Made by a program: the position numbers and the translations under genes. 31,513 nucleotides of DNA from an uncultured Collinsella sp. (GTDB lineage: Bacteria > Actinomycetota > Coriobacteriia > Coriobacteriales > Coriobacteriaceae). Positions within the stretch are counted from its first letter, which is position 1, and the number at the start of each line of letters is the position of its first letter. Positions 1 to 6,560 of the stretch are shown one piece after another. Under the pieces are notes generated by a model. It was not told the DNA's origin. It saw only the letters and a program-made list of their open reading frames with translations, and ran no database searches. The DNA is taken from contig UQMD01000023.1 in assembly GCA_900542155.1 (NCBI GenBank), positions 1-31,513 on the forward strand, in the 5' to 3' direction.

Positions 1-43
1 GACACGGAAGAGGTCAGAAGTTCAAATCTTCTAACGCCCACCA
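1..43 (+). tRNA. tRNA-Val (GAC), 3' part only
   Basis: The window opens inside a tRNA. Reading back from the 3' CCA (41-43) gives discriminator A, a 7-nt acceptor strand AACGCCC, a T arm of AGAAG-TTCAAAT-CTTCT, a variable loop AGGTC and a 3' anticodon strand GGAAG. Bases 1-3 then fall at the anticodon positions and read GAC, which decodes valine GUC/GUU. The 5' half lies outside the window. The acceptor predicts a 5' end of GGGCGTT. The class is certain; the isotype depends on standard spacing and is likely. Confidence 0.85.
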
Positions 44-50
44 AATGTTC

Positions 51-86
51 GCAGCCCAGAGGCTTAGCCTCTGGGCTGTTTTGTTT
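51..86 (+). terminator. Rho-independent terminator after the tRNA
   Basis: Stem CAGCCCAGAGG (52-62) pairs with CCTCTGGGCTG (68-78) around a 5-nt loop and is followed by a T-rich run (79-86). It begins about 8 nt after the tRNA CCA and is the expected end of the tRNA transcript. Confidence 0.9.
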
Positions 87-88
87 TG

Positions 89-122
89 CTCGCCAAATGG
101 GTCGCCAAATACGTCACCAAAT
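89..122 (+). repeat. Three 12-nt tandem repeats downstream of tRNA
   Basis: Three consecutive 12-nt units share the core CGCCAAAT or CACCAAAT (about 91-98, 103-110, 115-122). The core resembles the tRNA tail CACCAAAT at 40-47. Possible origins are a remnant of integration at the tRNA 3' end or simple local duplication. No integrase is visible nearby. Confidence 0.45.
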
Positions 123-450
123 TTCGAGTTTTTTGATCTTCTGGGATGCTTCTCAGTAGTCATCCGAGAAAACTCTCATCTTCTCTGTTTGCATACACAT
201 ATCTTTCAAGGATTCGTGCCGCGGTTACATGGGGCTCGGCAAGGCACGACCGCAACATGTTGGTCAAGCATAATCTTTTGGATTCTTTTGGCGTGAGCGG
301 CTTGGTTTTGGTAGGATTTGTCAGCGGCTTGACTAAGGGGGTTTTATAACTGCCATGCAGGTAGCCGTGTTGGTAACGTTTTACCGACTTGCCAAGAACC
401 CCTCATAATTAATGCGTCTGCAAAATGACCAATTGCTTTGACCTGCTGAA
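123..450. other. Non-coding stretch, no supported gene
   Basis: AT-richer than its surroundings. Only short open frames of up to 85 codons occur, without ribosome binding sites or recognisable products. Weak inverted repeats, such as GGTAA with TTACC near 376-389, are present. I see no gene, RNA family or mobile element here. Confidence 0.5.
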
Positions 451-466
451 ACACTATATGTTGTGT
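451..466 (+). promoter_or_regulatory. NrdR box 1
   Basis: ACACTATATGTTGTGT is a near-perfect match to the NrdR operator consensus (acaCwAtATaTwGtgt). NrdR is the ATP-cone repressor of ribonucleotide reductase genes. A second, weaker box starts exactly 32 nt downstream, which is the usual tandem spacing of about three helical turns. The downstream gene is nrdD. Confidence 0.88.
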
Positions 467-496
467 TTGAACTAAAAAAAGAATACAGGATATAGA
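467..496 (+). promoter_or_regulatory. nrdD promoter between the NrdR boxes
   Basis: A -35-like TTGAAC (467-472) and a -10-like TATAGA (491-496) are separated by 18 nt. The -35 directly follows NrdR box 1 and the -10 lies inside box 2, so NrdR bound to both would block polymerase. The predicted start near 503 gives a leader of about 220 nt. Confidence 0.6.
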
Positions 497-498
497 TG
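483..498 (+). promoter_or_regulatory. NrdR box 2 (degenerate)
   Basis: ATACAGGATATAGATG keeps the AC...AT.ATAG core of the NrdR consensus. It begins 32 nt after the start of box 1. It is weaker alone, but the spacing makes it credible. Confidence 0.7.
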
Positions 499-502
499 CC
501 TC

Positions 503-723
503 TTTGTCGTATGATAGATGGCGGACAGAGAACGAGGACCTTATTTGCCCCATTTGGATAGATCTTTGAGCCGCTTGATCGGCCGCGAGGATTGTCCGCA
601 TGAGGACCTATGGTTTATCGAGAACACAGATTGCGCGACGGCGCCGCAAGACAGGGGCAAGCCCTGCCGGGCATCGTTTGGCTCTGAAGCGCAATGAGAC
701 TACGACGCGAAAGAGGCAAGAGG
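503..723 (+). other. Long nrdD 5' leader
   Basis: About 220 nt lie between the predicted transcription start and the nrdD start codon. The sequence is moderately GC-rich with local pairing potential, for example GGGGCAAGCCC near 654-664. I looked for a cobalamin riboswitch and saw no B12 box. No leader peptide with a good ribosome site is evident. The Shine-Dalgarno site AAGAGG at 711-716 belongs to nrdD. Confidence 0.4.
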
Positions 724-2946
724 ATGAAGATCATCAAGCGCAGCGGCACCGAGGTTGTCTTTGACATCGATAAGATCGTCAATGCGATTCGCGCCGCAAA
801 CTTGGAGGTCGAGGAGAGCTCTCGTCTAACCGACCGCCAGGTGGTTTATGCGGCGCAAAACGTCGCCGAGGCATGCGAGAACGCGGGCCACACCGTTTCG
901 GTCGAGGAGATCCAGGATTTGGTCGAGGACGAGATCATGCGTCTCGACTGCTACGAGGTCGCCCGCCACTACATCATCTATCGCTATGTTCAGAGCCTGA
1001 AGCGCCAGAAGAACACGACCGATGACAAGATCCTGTCGTTGATCGAGTGCAATAACGAAGAGGTCAAGCAGGAGAACTCTAACAAGAACCCGACCGTCAA
1101 CTCCGTTCAGCGCGACTACATGGCCGGCGAGATTTCCAAGGACCTGACTCAGCGCGTGCTGCTGCCCCAGGAGATCGTGGATGCCCACAACGAGGGCCTG
1201 ATCCACTTCCACGATTCCGACTACTTTGCCCAGCACATGCATAACTGCGACCTGGTGAACCTGGAGGATATGCTCCAGAACGGCACTGTTATCTCGGGTA
1301 CGCTGATCGAGAAGCCGCATAGCTTCTCGACTGCCTGCAATATCGCGACGCAGATTATCGCCCAGGTTGCTTCCTCCCAGTACGGTGGCCAGTCTATTTC
1401 GCTGACCCATCTCGCCCCCTTTGTTGAGGTGAGCCGTCAAAAGATTCGCGGCGAGGTTGCCCGCGAGCTCGAGGAGCTCGGTGTTTCGGCATCTGCCGAA
1501 AAGGTCCGTGAGGTCGTTGAGGACCGTCTGCGCGATGAGATCCGTCGCGGCGTCCAGACGATTCAGTATCAGGTCGTGACCCTTATGACCACCAATGGCC
1601 AGGCGCCGTTCGTGACGGTCTTTATGTATCTCAATGAGGCCCGTACGCCCCAAGAGAAGCACGACCTTGCCATGATCGTGGAGGAGACGCTTCGTCAGCG
1701 CTATGAGGGCGTTAAGAACGAGGCCGGCGTGTGGATTACCCCGGCATTCCCCAAGCTTATCTATGTGCTCGAGGACGATAACGTTCACGAGAATTCCCCG
1801 TACTTCTACCTGACCCAGCTGGCTGCCAAGTGCACCGCCAAGCGCATGGTGCCCGACTACATCTCCGAGAAGAAGATGCGCGAGCTCAAGCTGTCGAAGG
1901 GCGAGACCGCCGGCAACGGCGATTGCTACACCTGCATGGGTTGCCGCAGTTTCCTGACGCCCGACCGCTCGGGCAACGGCTTTAACAATGTCGCCAACGC
2001 GCTGAACTATGACCCGACCAAACCTAAGTACTATGGCCGCTTTAACCAGGGTGTTGTGACCATCAACCTGCCCGATGTCGCGCTGAGCTCGCATCAGGAC
2101 ATGGACAAGTTCTGGAAGATCTTCGACGAGCGCCTTGAGCTGTGCCACCGCGCCCTGCTGTGCCGTCATGAGCGCCTGATGGGTACGCTTTCTGACGCTG
2201 CACCGATTTTGTGGCAGTACGGCGCCCTCGCTCGTCTGAAGAAGGGCGAGACGATCGACAAGCTGCTCGTGGGCGGATACTCCACCATCAGCCTGGGGTA
2301 TGCCGGCCTGTATGAGTGCGTCAAGTACATGACGGGTCACAGCCACACCGAGAAGGAGGGCACGCCGTTTGCCATGGCCGTCATGCAGCGCATGAACGAC
2401 AAGTGCGCCGAGTGGAAGGCCGAAAGCGATATCGACTTCTCGCTGTATGGCACCCCGCTTGAGTCGACGACCTACAAGTTCGCCAAGTGCCTGCAGCGTC
2501 GTTTTGGCATTATTCCGGGTGTGACGGACAAGGGCTACATTACCAACAGCTATCACGTCCACGTGTCCGAGGAGATTGATGCTTTCGACAAGCTTAAGTT
2601 TGAGGGCATGTTCCAGCAGCTTTCGCCGGGCGGTGCTATCTCCTACGTTGAGGTTCCCAACATGCAGGACAACCTCAAGGCTGTCATTCGCGTGATGCAG
2701 TACATCTACGACAACATCATGTACGCCGAGCTCAACACCAAGAGCGACTACTGCCAGGTGTGCGGCTACGATGGCGAGATCAAGATTGTTGAGGACGATG
2801 GCAAGCTGGTGTGGGAGTGCCCCAGCTGCGGCAACCGAGACCAGGAGAAGATGAACGTCGCTCGTCGTACGTGCGGCTACATCGGTACCCAATTCTGGAA
2901 CCAGGGTCGAACCGAGGAGATCCGCGACCGCGTGCTGCATCTCTAA
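724..2946 (+). CDS. nrdD: Anaerobic ribonucleoside-triphosphate reductase (class III)
   Basis: Reduces ribonucleoside triphosphates to deoxyribonucleotides in the cytoplasm without oxygen, using a glycyl radical installed by NrdG. The 740-residue product starts with an ATP-cone (about 1-90, opening MKIIKRSGTEVVFDIDKI), the allosteric domain sensing ATP/dATP. The barrel follows. The C terminus carries two Cys pairs (CQVCG and CPSCGN) forming the usual zinc site, then RRTCGYIG at about 714-721, where Gly718 should hold the radical. An upstream in-frame ATG at 694 lacks a ribosome site; the ATG at 724 has AAGAGG seven bases before it and gives the family-typical N terminus. Length is slightly above the E. 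coli enzyme (about 710). Tandem NrdR boxes lie about 230-270 nt upstream of the start codon. Its activase nrdG lies 427 nt downstream past two large hairpins, so the pair is less tightly coupled than usual. Confidence 0.97.
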   Translation: MKIIKRSGTEVVFDIDKIVNAIRAANLEVEESSRLTDRQVVYAAQNVAEACENAGHTVSVEEIQDLVEDEIMRLDCYEVARHYIIYRYVQSLKRQKNTTDDKILSLIECNNEEVKQENSNKNPTVNSVQRDYMAGEISKDLTQRVLLPQEIVDAHNEGLIHFHDSDYFAQHMHNCDLVNLEDMLQNGTVISGTLIEKPHSFSTACNIATQIIAQVASSQYGGQSISLTHLAPFVEVSRQKIRGEVARELEELGVSASAEKVREVVEDRLRDEIRRGVQTIQYQVVTLMTTNGQAPFVTVFMYLNEARTPQEKHDLAMIVEETLRQRYEGVKNEAGVWITPAFPKLIYVLEDDNVHENSPYFYLTQLAAKCTAKRMVPDYISEKKMRELKLSKGETAGNGDCYTCMGCRSFLTPDRSGNGFNNVANALNYDPTKPKYYGRFNQGVVTINLPDVALSSHQDMDKFWKIFDERLELCHRALLCRHERLMGTLSDAAPILWQYGALARLKKGETIDKLLVGGYSTISLGYAGLYECVKYMTGHSHTEKEGTPFAMAVMQRMNDKCAEWKAESDIDFSLYGTPLESTTYKFAKCLQRRFGIIPGVTDKGYITNSYHVHVSEEIDAFDKLKFEGMFQQLSPGGAISYVEVPNMQDNLKAVIRVMQYIYDNIMYAELNTKSDYCQVCGYDGEIKIVEDDGKLVWECPSCGNRDQEKMNVARRTCGYIGTQFWNQGRTEEIRDRVLHL

Positions 2947-2957
2947 TAACCATCCCA

Positions 2958-3095
2958 GGCTGCCCCGTAGCGAGGCCCCGGACCTTTACTCGCTATTTCG
3001 GACAGTCCTGGCTCACGACGGAGGCGCCACTGGCGCCTCCTGTTCGTGCGGAACTCATATCGAGCAAAGGTCCGGGGCCTCGCTACAGGGCAGCC
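2958..3095. repeat. Nested palindromic element between nrdD and nrdG
   Basis: Two 35-nt arms (2958-2992 and 3061-3095) are inverted copies matching at 33 of 35 positions. Inside sits a perfect 9-bp hairpin, GGAGGCGCC-ACT-GGCGCCTCC (3020-3040). The transcript could fold into one very long stem. No T-run follows, so it is not a classic terminator. It could be a MITE-like relic, an RNA-processing signal or a transcription barrier. Confidence 0.85.
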
Positions 3096-3273
3096 AAGTT
3101 GATGTAGCTGAGATGCAGCGCGCAGTCTGCTCACTCCTCGAAGTTCTTAGCGGAAATAAGTCGAGTTGCAGCTGCGATTTACTTGCGATGGTGGTTGAGC
3201 CGCAACCCAGTTTTTATTGGACCTCGAACCCTATGCTCGATGTTCGCTTCGTTCATTGAGTTACCCTTTGCAT
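3096..3273. other. Gene-free gap between the two nrdDG palindromes
   Basis: No coding sequence with a ribosome site is seen. An nrdG promoter may be here, but I could not identify a convincing -35/-10 pair, and no NrdR box was found. Confidence 0.4.
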
Positions 3274-3357
3274 GAGGCCGGGACATATCGTCCCGCCCGC
3301 AGTTTCGCAGGCCGCAGGCCGAGAATGTTTGAGGACGGGATGATATGTCCCGGCCTC
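3274..3357. repeat. Palindromic element abutting the nrdG ribosome site
   Basis: Arms 3274-3295 and 3336-3357 are inverted 22-nt copies matching at 21 of 22 positions around a 40-nt loop containing a GCAGGCC direct repeat. The right arm ends one base before the nrdG Shine-Dalgarno GGGAG (3359-3363), so folding could affect nrdG translation. Confidence 0.85.
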
Positions 3358-3372
3358 CCGGGAGAGTTACCT

Positions 3373-3954
3373 ATGAACTACGCGAACATTAAGTATTTCG
3401 ACATTGCTGATGGAGAAGGCGTTCGTACTTCTCTGTTTGTAAGCGGGTGCCGTCGTGGGTGCAAGAATTGCTTTAACTCTGTTGCGTGGGACTTTGCTGC
3501 GGGCGAGCCCTTTGATCGCGCCGTCGAGGACAAGATTATCGAGAGCCTCGACCATCCCTTTATCGATGGTCTGACGATTCTGGGCGGCGAGCCTATGGAG
3601 CCCGAGAATCAGGCGGGGCTTGTCGACTTTATCGAACGCGTGCGTGCGGCCTATCCTGCGGGGTCGGACAAGACCATTTGGTGCTTTACCGGCGACGTGC
3701 TCGAGGAGCTTATGCCGGGTGGCCGTCATTATACCGAGGTGACGGACCGTATTCTGGCCTGCCTCGACATGTTGGTGGACGGCCCGTTTGTTCAGGACCT
3801 GTACGATATCACGCTGCGCTTTAGGGGTTCGAGCAACCAGCGCGTGATCGATATGAACGCTACGCGCGCCCGTGCTGAGCGCGAGGGCGTTGCGCTTTGT
3901 GATGCGGTTGAACTTTGGCGGGACGATCCGGTCTACTCGACCCATACTATGTAG
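3373..3954 (+). CDS. nrdG: Anaerobic ribonucleotide reductase activase (radical SAM)
   Basis: Activates NrdD by using S-adenosylmethionine and a 4Fe-4S cluster to create the glycyl radical. The 193-residue protein has the radical-SAM motif CRRGCKNC (Cys26, Cys30, Cys33), which is CX3CX2C. It is followed by the WDF aromatic region and the GGEP motif (LTILGGEPM) that binds the SAM amino group. Length fits the NrdG family (about 150-200). The frame stays open back to 3217, but that stretch lies in the palindrome and looks nothing like NrdG. ATG 3373 has GGGAGAG seven bases upstream and begins the conserved N terminus (MNYANIKYFDIADGEGVRTS). The gene probably shares physiology with nrdD but may be separately transcribed, given the 427-nt gap. 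Identity is very secure. Confidence 0.96.
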   Translation: MNYANIKYFDIADGEGVRTSLFVSGCRRGCKNCFNSVAWDFAAGEPFDRAVEDKIIESLDHPFIDGLTILGGEPMEPENQAGLVDFIERVRAAYPAGSDKTIWCFTGDVLEELMPGGRHYTEVTDRILACLDMLVDGPFVQDLYDITLRFRGSSNQRVIDMNATRARAEREGVALCDAVELWRDDPVYSTHTM

Positions 3955-4020
3955 CTTGTGGTCGATGCCGGAGGGCGTGGTACCATAGCGCGAACGTGAA
4001 ATCGGAAAAGTGAGGCCCAG

Positions 4021-4578
4021 ATGGTCGATCAGGAAAAAGTCGAGGCCGCCATTAAGCTGTTGCTTGAGGGCATAGGCGAGGACCCAACTCGTGAGGGCCT
4101 GCTGGAGACCCCGGCGCGCGTTGCCCGTATGTATGGCGAGATTGCCGGCGGTATGGACCAGAGTGCCGAGGAGCATCTGTCCAAAACCTTTGCCGTCGCT
4201 TCGAACGATTTGGTTATCGAGCGCGACATCACGTTCTACTCGCTGTGCGAACATCATCTGCTGCCGTTTTATGGCAAGGCCGCCATTGGTTATATCCCTA
4301 ATGGTCGGGTGGCTGGGCTTTCCAAGCTCGCCCGCACGGTTGAGGTTTATGCCCGTCGTCTGCAGCTGCAGGAGCAGCTGTGTGCGCAGGTTGCCGACGC
4401 TCTCATGGAATATCTTGCTCCCCAGGGAGCGATTGTGCTCATGGAGGCCGAGCATATGTGCATGACGATGCGTGGCGTGCAAAAGCCCGGCACCAAGACC
4501 GTGACGCTCGCTCGCCGCGGCGTCTTTGAGACCGATCCCACGCTCGAGGAGCGTTTCTTTAGGATGTTGGGCCGCTAA
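4021..4578 (+). CDS. folE: GTP cyclohydrolase I
   Basis: First step of tetrahydrofolate synthesis: converts GTP to 7,8-dihydroneopterin triphosphate and formate. The 185-residue protein shows the two signatures SLCEHHLLPFYG (75-86) and CMTMRGVQKPGT (147-158). Zinc ligands are Cys76, His79 and Cys147, which makes this the zinc-dependent FolE1 type. Length is normal for the bacterial enzyme. A short site (AGTGAGG, about 4009-4015) precedes the ATG. It leads a three-gene operon: only two bases separate its stop from the next start, and folB follows 43 bases after that. folP and folK, needed to complete the pterin branch, are not in this window. A possible extended -10 (TGGTACCAT, about 3978-3986) lies upstream, weakly supported. 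Confidence 0.96.
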   Translation: MVDQEKVEAAIKLLLEGIGEDPTREGLLETPARVARMYGEIAGGMDQSAEEHLSKTFAVASNDLVIERDITFYSLCEHHLLPFYGKAAIGYIPNGRVAGLSKLARTVEVYARRLQLQEQLCAQVADALMEYLAPQGAIVLMEAEHMCMTMRGVQKPGTKTVTLARRGVFETDPTLEERFFRMLGR

Positions 4579-4580
4579 CC

Positions 4581-5162
4581 ATGAGAGTCGTCAACGACTT
4601 TACATCGAAGACCGATGAGGGGACGTCGCGTCGCGGCTTTATGGCTTCGGGCCTGGCCCCCTTTGGCGCCATGCCTCGCATTGATTACATTTGTGCCAAC
4701 GGGCTGTTCCGGCGGCACCTGGGCAACATTGCACAGTTGGAATCGGGGCGCATCTTCTGCCGCCACGGTATTGACCATCTGCTCGATGTCGCTCGCATTA
4801 TGTGGATCAAGAATCTCGAGGAGCAGCTCGAATTTGACCGCGAGGTCATTTACGCCACGGCACTTCTTCACGATATCGGCAAAGATGAACAGTACGAATC
4901 GGGTATATCCCATGATGTTGCAAGCGAGCGCGTCGCTGATGCAATACTCGCCGGCATGCCCGATGGCGTGGCGTTTGAGCCGGCCGATGCCGCAGCCATT
5001 AAGACGGCCATTCTGGGCCATCGAAAGCTGCGCGTGAACAGCCAACCGCTTGAGCGTCTGCTCTATGCAGCCGACAAAGCGTCGCGCGCCTGCTTTGCAT
5101 GCCCCGCGCGCAATGCTTGCAACTGGAGCGATGATAAAAAGAACCTATCGATTCGCGTGTAG
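4581..5162 (+). CDS. HD-domain phosphohydrolase in folate operon
   Basis: A predicted metal-dependent phosphohydrolase of 193 residues; the substrate is not known from sequence. HD-superfamily ligands are visible: the His62/His66 region (RHGIDHLLDVAR), His97-Asp98 in LLHDIGK, His111, His147 and Asp165 in AADKASR. The C terminus carries Cys171, Cys174 and Cys180 (CFACPARNAC), which may bind zinc or a cluster. The gene starts 2 nt after folE and is followed by folB, so it is almost surely co-translated with folE. FolE makes a triphosphate and FolB needs the dephosphorylated dihydroneopterin. An HD hydrolase between them is a natural candidate for that removal, but this is inference. The first 30 residues are poorly typical, and a start at 4671 (MPRIDYICANG) is possible. 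Alternatives are a nucleotide hydrolase or a regulatory enzyme. Confidence 0.8.
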   Translation: MRVVNDFTSKTDEGTSRRGFMASGLAPFGAMPRIDYICANGLFRRHLGNIAQLESGRIFCRHGIDHLLDVARIMWIKNLEEQLEFDREVIYATALLHDIGKDEQYESGISHDVASERVADAILAGMPDGVAFEPADAAAIKTAILGHRKLRVNSQPLERLLYAADKASRACFACPARNACNWSDDKKNLSIRV

Positions 5163-5205
5163 TTAGTTTGCGCGGTCGGGGTTCTAAACGAAGGAGACGA
5201 TCGCG

Positions 5206-5691
5206 ATGAGTAACAAGAAGCTGCCCGAGAATGCAACCAAGACTGAAGGCGCCGAGCTCGCCCGCCGTGGAAGGGGCGAAATATCCACTGCAACGGCGGT
5301 GCCCCACGTGGGCTATGATGATCTTCGCCATGCCGATCGTATTGTCATTGACGGCCTAGAGGTTTTTGCCAACCATGGCGTGTATCCCGAAGAGAACTCG
5401 CTGGGCCAGAAGTTCATCGTGTCCCTGGTGCTCTATGCCGACCTGCGTGCAGCGGGGGAGCACGATAACCTGGACGCCTCGATTGACTACGGCTCGGTGT
5501 GCCACGATGTCGATGGCTATCTGCGCGAGCATACGTTTAAGCTCATCGAGGCTGCAGCCGAGGGGACAGCCCGGATGCTGTTGCGCCGCTATCCCTCGCT
5601 GCTTGGTGTGCGCATAAAGCTCGATAAGCCGTGGGCTCCTGTTGGCCTGCCCCTGGCAAGTTGCGGTGTCGAGATCGAGCGCGTGCGCTAA
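5206..5691 (+). CDS. folB: Dihydroneopterin aldolase with N-terminal extension
   Basis: Converts 7,8-dihydroneopterin to 6-hydroxymethyl-7,8-dihydropterin and glycolaldehyde in folate synthesis. The FolB core starts near residue 44 (DRIVIDGLEVFANHGVYPEE) and runs to the end. Visible active-site elements are NHGVYPEE with the conserved Glu near 62-63, Tyr95 (SIDYGSV) and Lys141 in LDKPWAP. The core of about 118 residues matches the family. The start is well defined: AAGGAG at 5191-5196 sits nine bases before the ATG. This leaves an unusual polar N-terminal tail of about 43 residues with no recognisable domain. Third gene of the folE operon. The tail could be disordered, or translation could begin internally, although no good internal site was seen. 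Confidence 0.92.
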   Translation: MSNKKLPENATKTEGAELARRGRGEISTATAVPHVGYDDLRHADRIVIDGLEVFANHGVYPEENSLGQKFIVSLVLYADLRAAGEHDNLDASIDYGSVCHDVDGYLREHTFKLIEAAAEGTARMLLRRYPSLLGVRIKLDKPWAPVGLPLASCGVEIERVR

Positions 5692-5697
5692 CCGGTT

Positions 5698-6474
5698 CTA
5701 ATACGTCTCTATGGGTGGCTGCTTGAGTCGCTGCGACAGAGCTCTATTGTTGGGGCAGTACGTGTCGAGCAGGGCGTGAAACCGCTGATTGTGGCTTGGC
5801 TCGAGCAAGTGGACGAGCTCGTGGGCGACAACCATGTCGAGGCATTCGACGGGGTAGGCGGCGAGCTCGCGCGCGATGCGAATAGCGCCGGATTTAGGCG
5901 TGCATGAGCCCCAACGCGTTTTCATGCTGCGTACGGAAATGCGGGCCACGGTGACGCCCATTGCGATTTCGTACGCGTGCACGATGTCGCGTAGCGCTGC
6001 GGTGACCTCGGACGCGTAGAGCTGGTCGATGTGGGCTTGGAGCTCGTCGGACGTTAGGCCGTCGAGGATTGCGCGCCGCTTGGCCTGTGGGCTTTCGTCC
6101 GATTCGTCGGTACCCATAAAACTTGCGAAGGTGGCCTGCTTGGGTCGCGGTGCGGGCGATGCAAAGTTGTGATCGAGTGCGTCCTGTACCGTGATGGGCT
6201 TGCCCCAAAGTGCAATGATGGACGATGGGCTGAGCGGCTCTCGCGCTGTTGCCTGACGTTGCTCACGTTGGGCAAGTCGGCTGATAATCCAGGCGCTGTT
6301 GCGCTTCACAAACGCTTCGATGCGCTCGCGGCTGGCGCCGAGCGGTGCGCTGGCGTGGACCTCGCCGCTCGATGTGACGCGTAGGTTAAAGTTCTTGACG
6401 CGCTTTTTGGTAACGACGACGGGGATGAGCGTTCCATCCGGTCGGGGTACGGAAATCGTAAATTGCTGCGTCAA
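5698..6474 (-). CDS. YgjP/M48-type zinc metallopeptidase
   Basis: A 258-residue protein of the YgjP-like (DUF45, M48-related) family, predicted cytoplasmic zinc-dependent hydrolases of poorly known substrate. The N-terminal beta-rich part (ISVPRPDGT...KKRVKNFNLRV) is typical. The C terminus has MKTRWGSC and then AHELVHLLEPSHNQRFH, containing the HExxH zinc motif (HELVH) and a downstream His. The open frame extends upstream to an ATG at 6537, but that lies beyond an intergenic palindrome. A TTG at 6474 with GAAGGA six bases before it gives the family-like start (LTQQFTISVP), so I prefer TTG. The gene converges on folB, leaving only six bases between stops. It shares strand with the dipeptidase upstream, so the two may be co-transcribed. 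Confidence 0.85.
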   Translation of the reverse strand: MTQQFTISVPRPDGTLIPVVVTKKRVKNFNLRVTSSGEVHASAPLGASRERIEAFVKRNSAWIISRLAQREQRQATAREPLSPSSIIALWGKPITVQDALDHNFASPAPRPKQATFASFMGTDESDESPQAKRRAILDGLTSDELQAHIDQLYASEVTAALRDIVHAYEIAMGVTVARISVRSMKTRWGSCTPKSGAIRIARELAAYPVECLDMVVAHELVHLLEPSHNQRFHALLDTYCPNNRALSQRLKQPPIETY

Positions 6475-6497
6475 ATGTGATCCTTCAGATTGGGGAC

Positions 6498-6531
6498 GGG
6501 CCGGCATGTCGACCGCTCGGCATGCCGGGCC
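6498..6531. repeat. Palindrome between the two peptidase genes
   Basis: Arms 6498-6508 and 6521-6531 pair at 10 of 11 positions around a 12-nt loop. On the minus strand it sits between the dipeptidase stop and the TTG start of the metallopeptidase. There is no T-run, so termination is uncertain. Confidence 0.7.
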
Positions 6532-6560
6532 GCTCAAGGGATGCGAAATTAATTGCGCTC

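Noticed and set aside
89..122. CRISPR-like array
   Set aside because: Units are only 12 nt with no spacers, and no cas genes are present.
344..601. 85-codon minus-strand frame upstream of nrdD
   Set aside because: No ribosome site or domain, and it would run through the NrdR operators and promoter.
503..723. Cobalamin riboswitch before nrdD
   Set aside because: No B12 box or the conserved core was found by eye; the enzyme class III reductase does not use B12.
826..2940. A 704-codon open frame antisense to nrdD
   Set aside because: It mirrors the biased GC3 codons of nrdD, has no ribosome site, and reads as Val/Leu/Gly-rich sequence without any domain.
2811..3134. Two short frames sharing GCPVARPRTF on opposite strands
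   Set aside because: They are the two arms of the palindrome read in both directions, not genes.
3217..3372. N-terminal extension of NrdG by 52 residues
   Set aside because: It would be translated through a palindrome and resembles nothing in NrdG; ATG 3373 has a good ribosome site and the conserved start.
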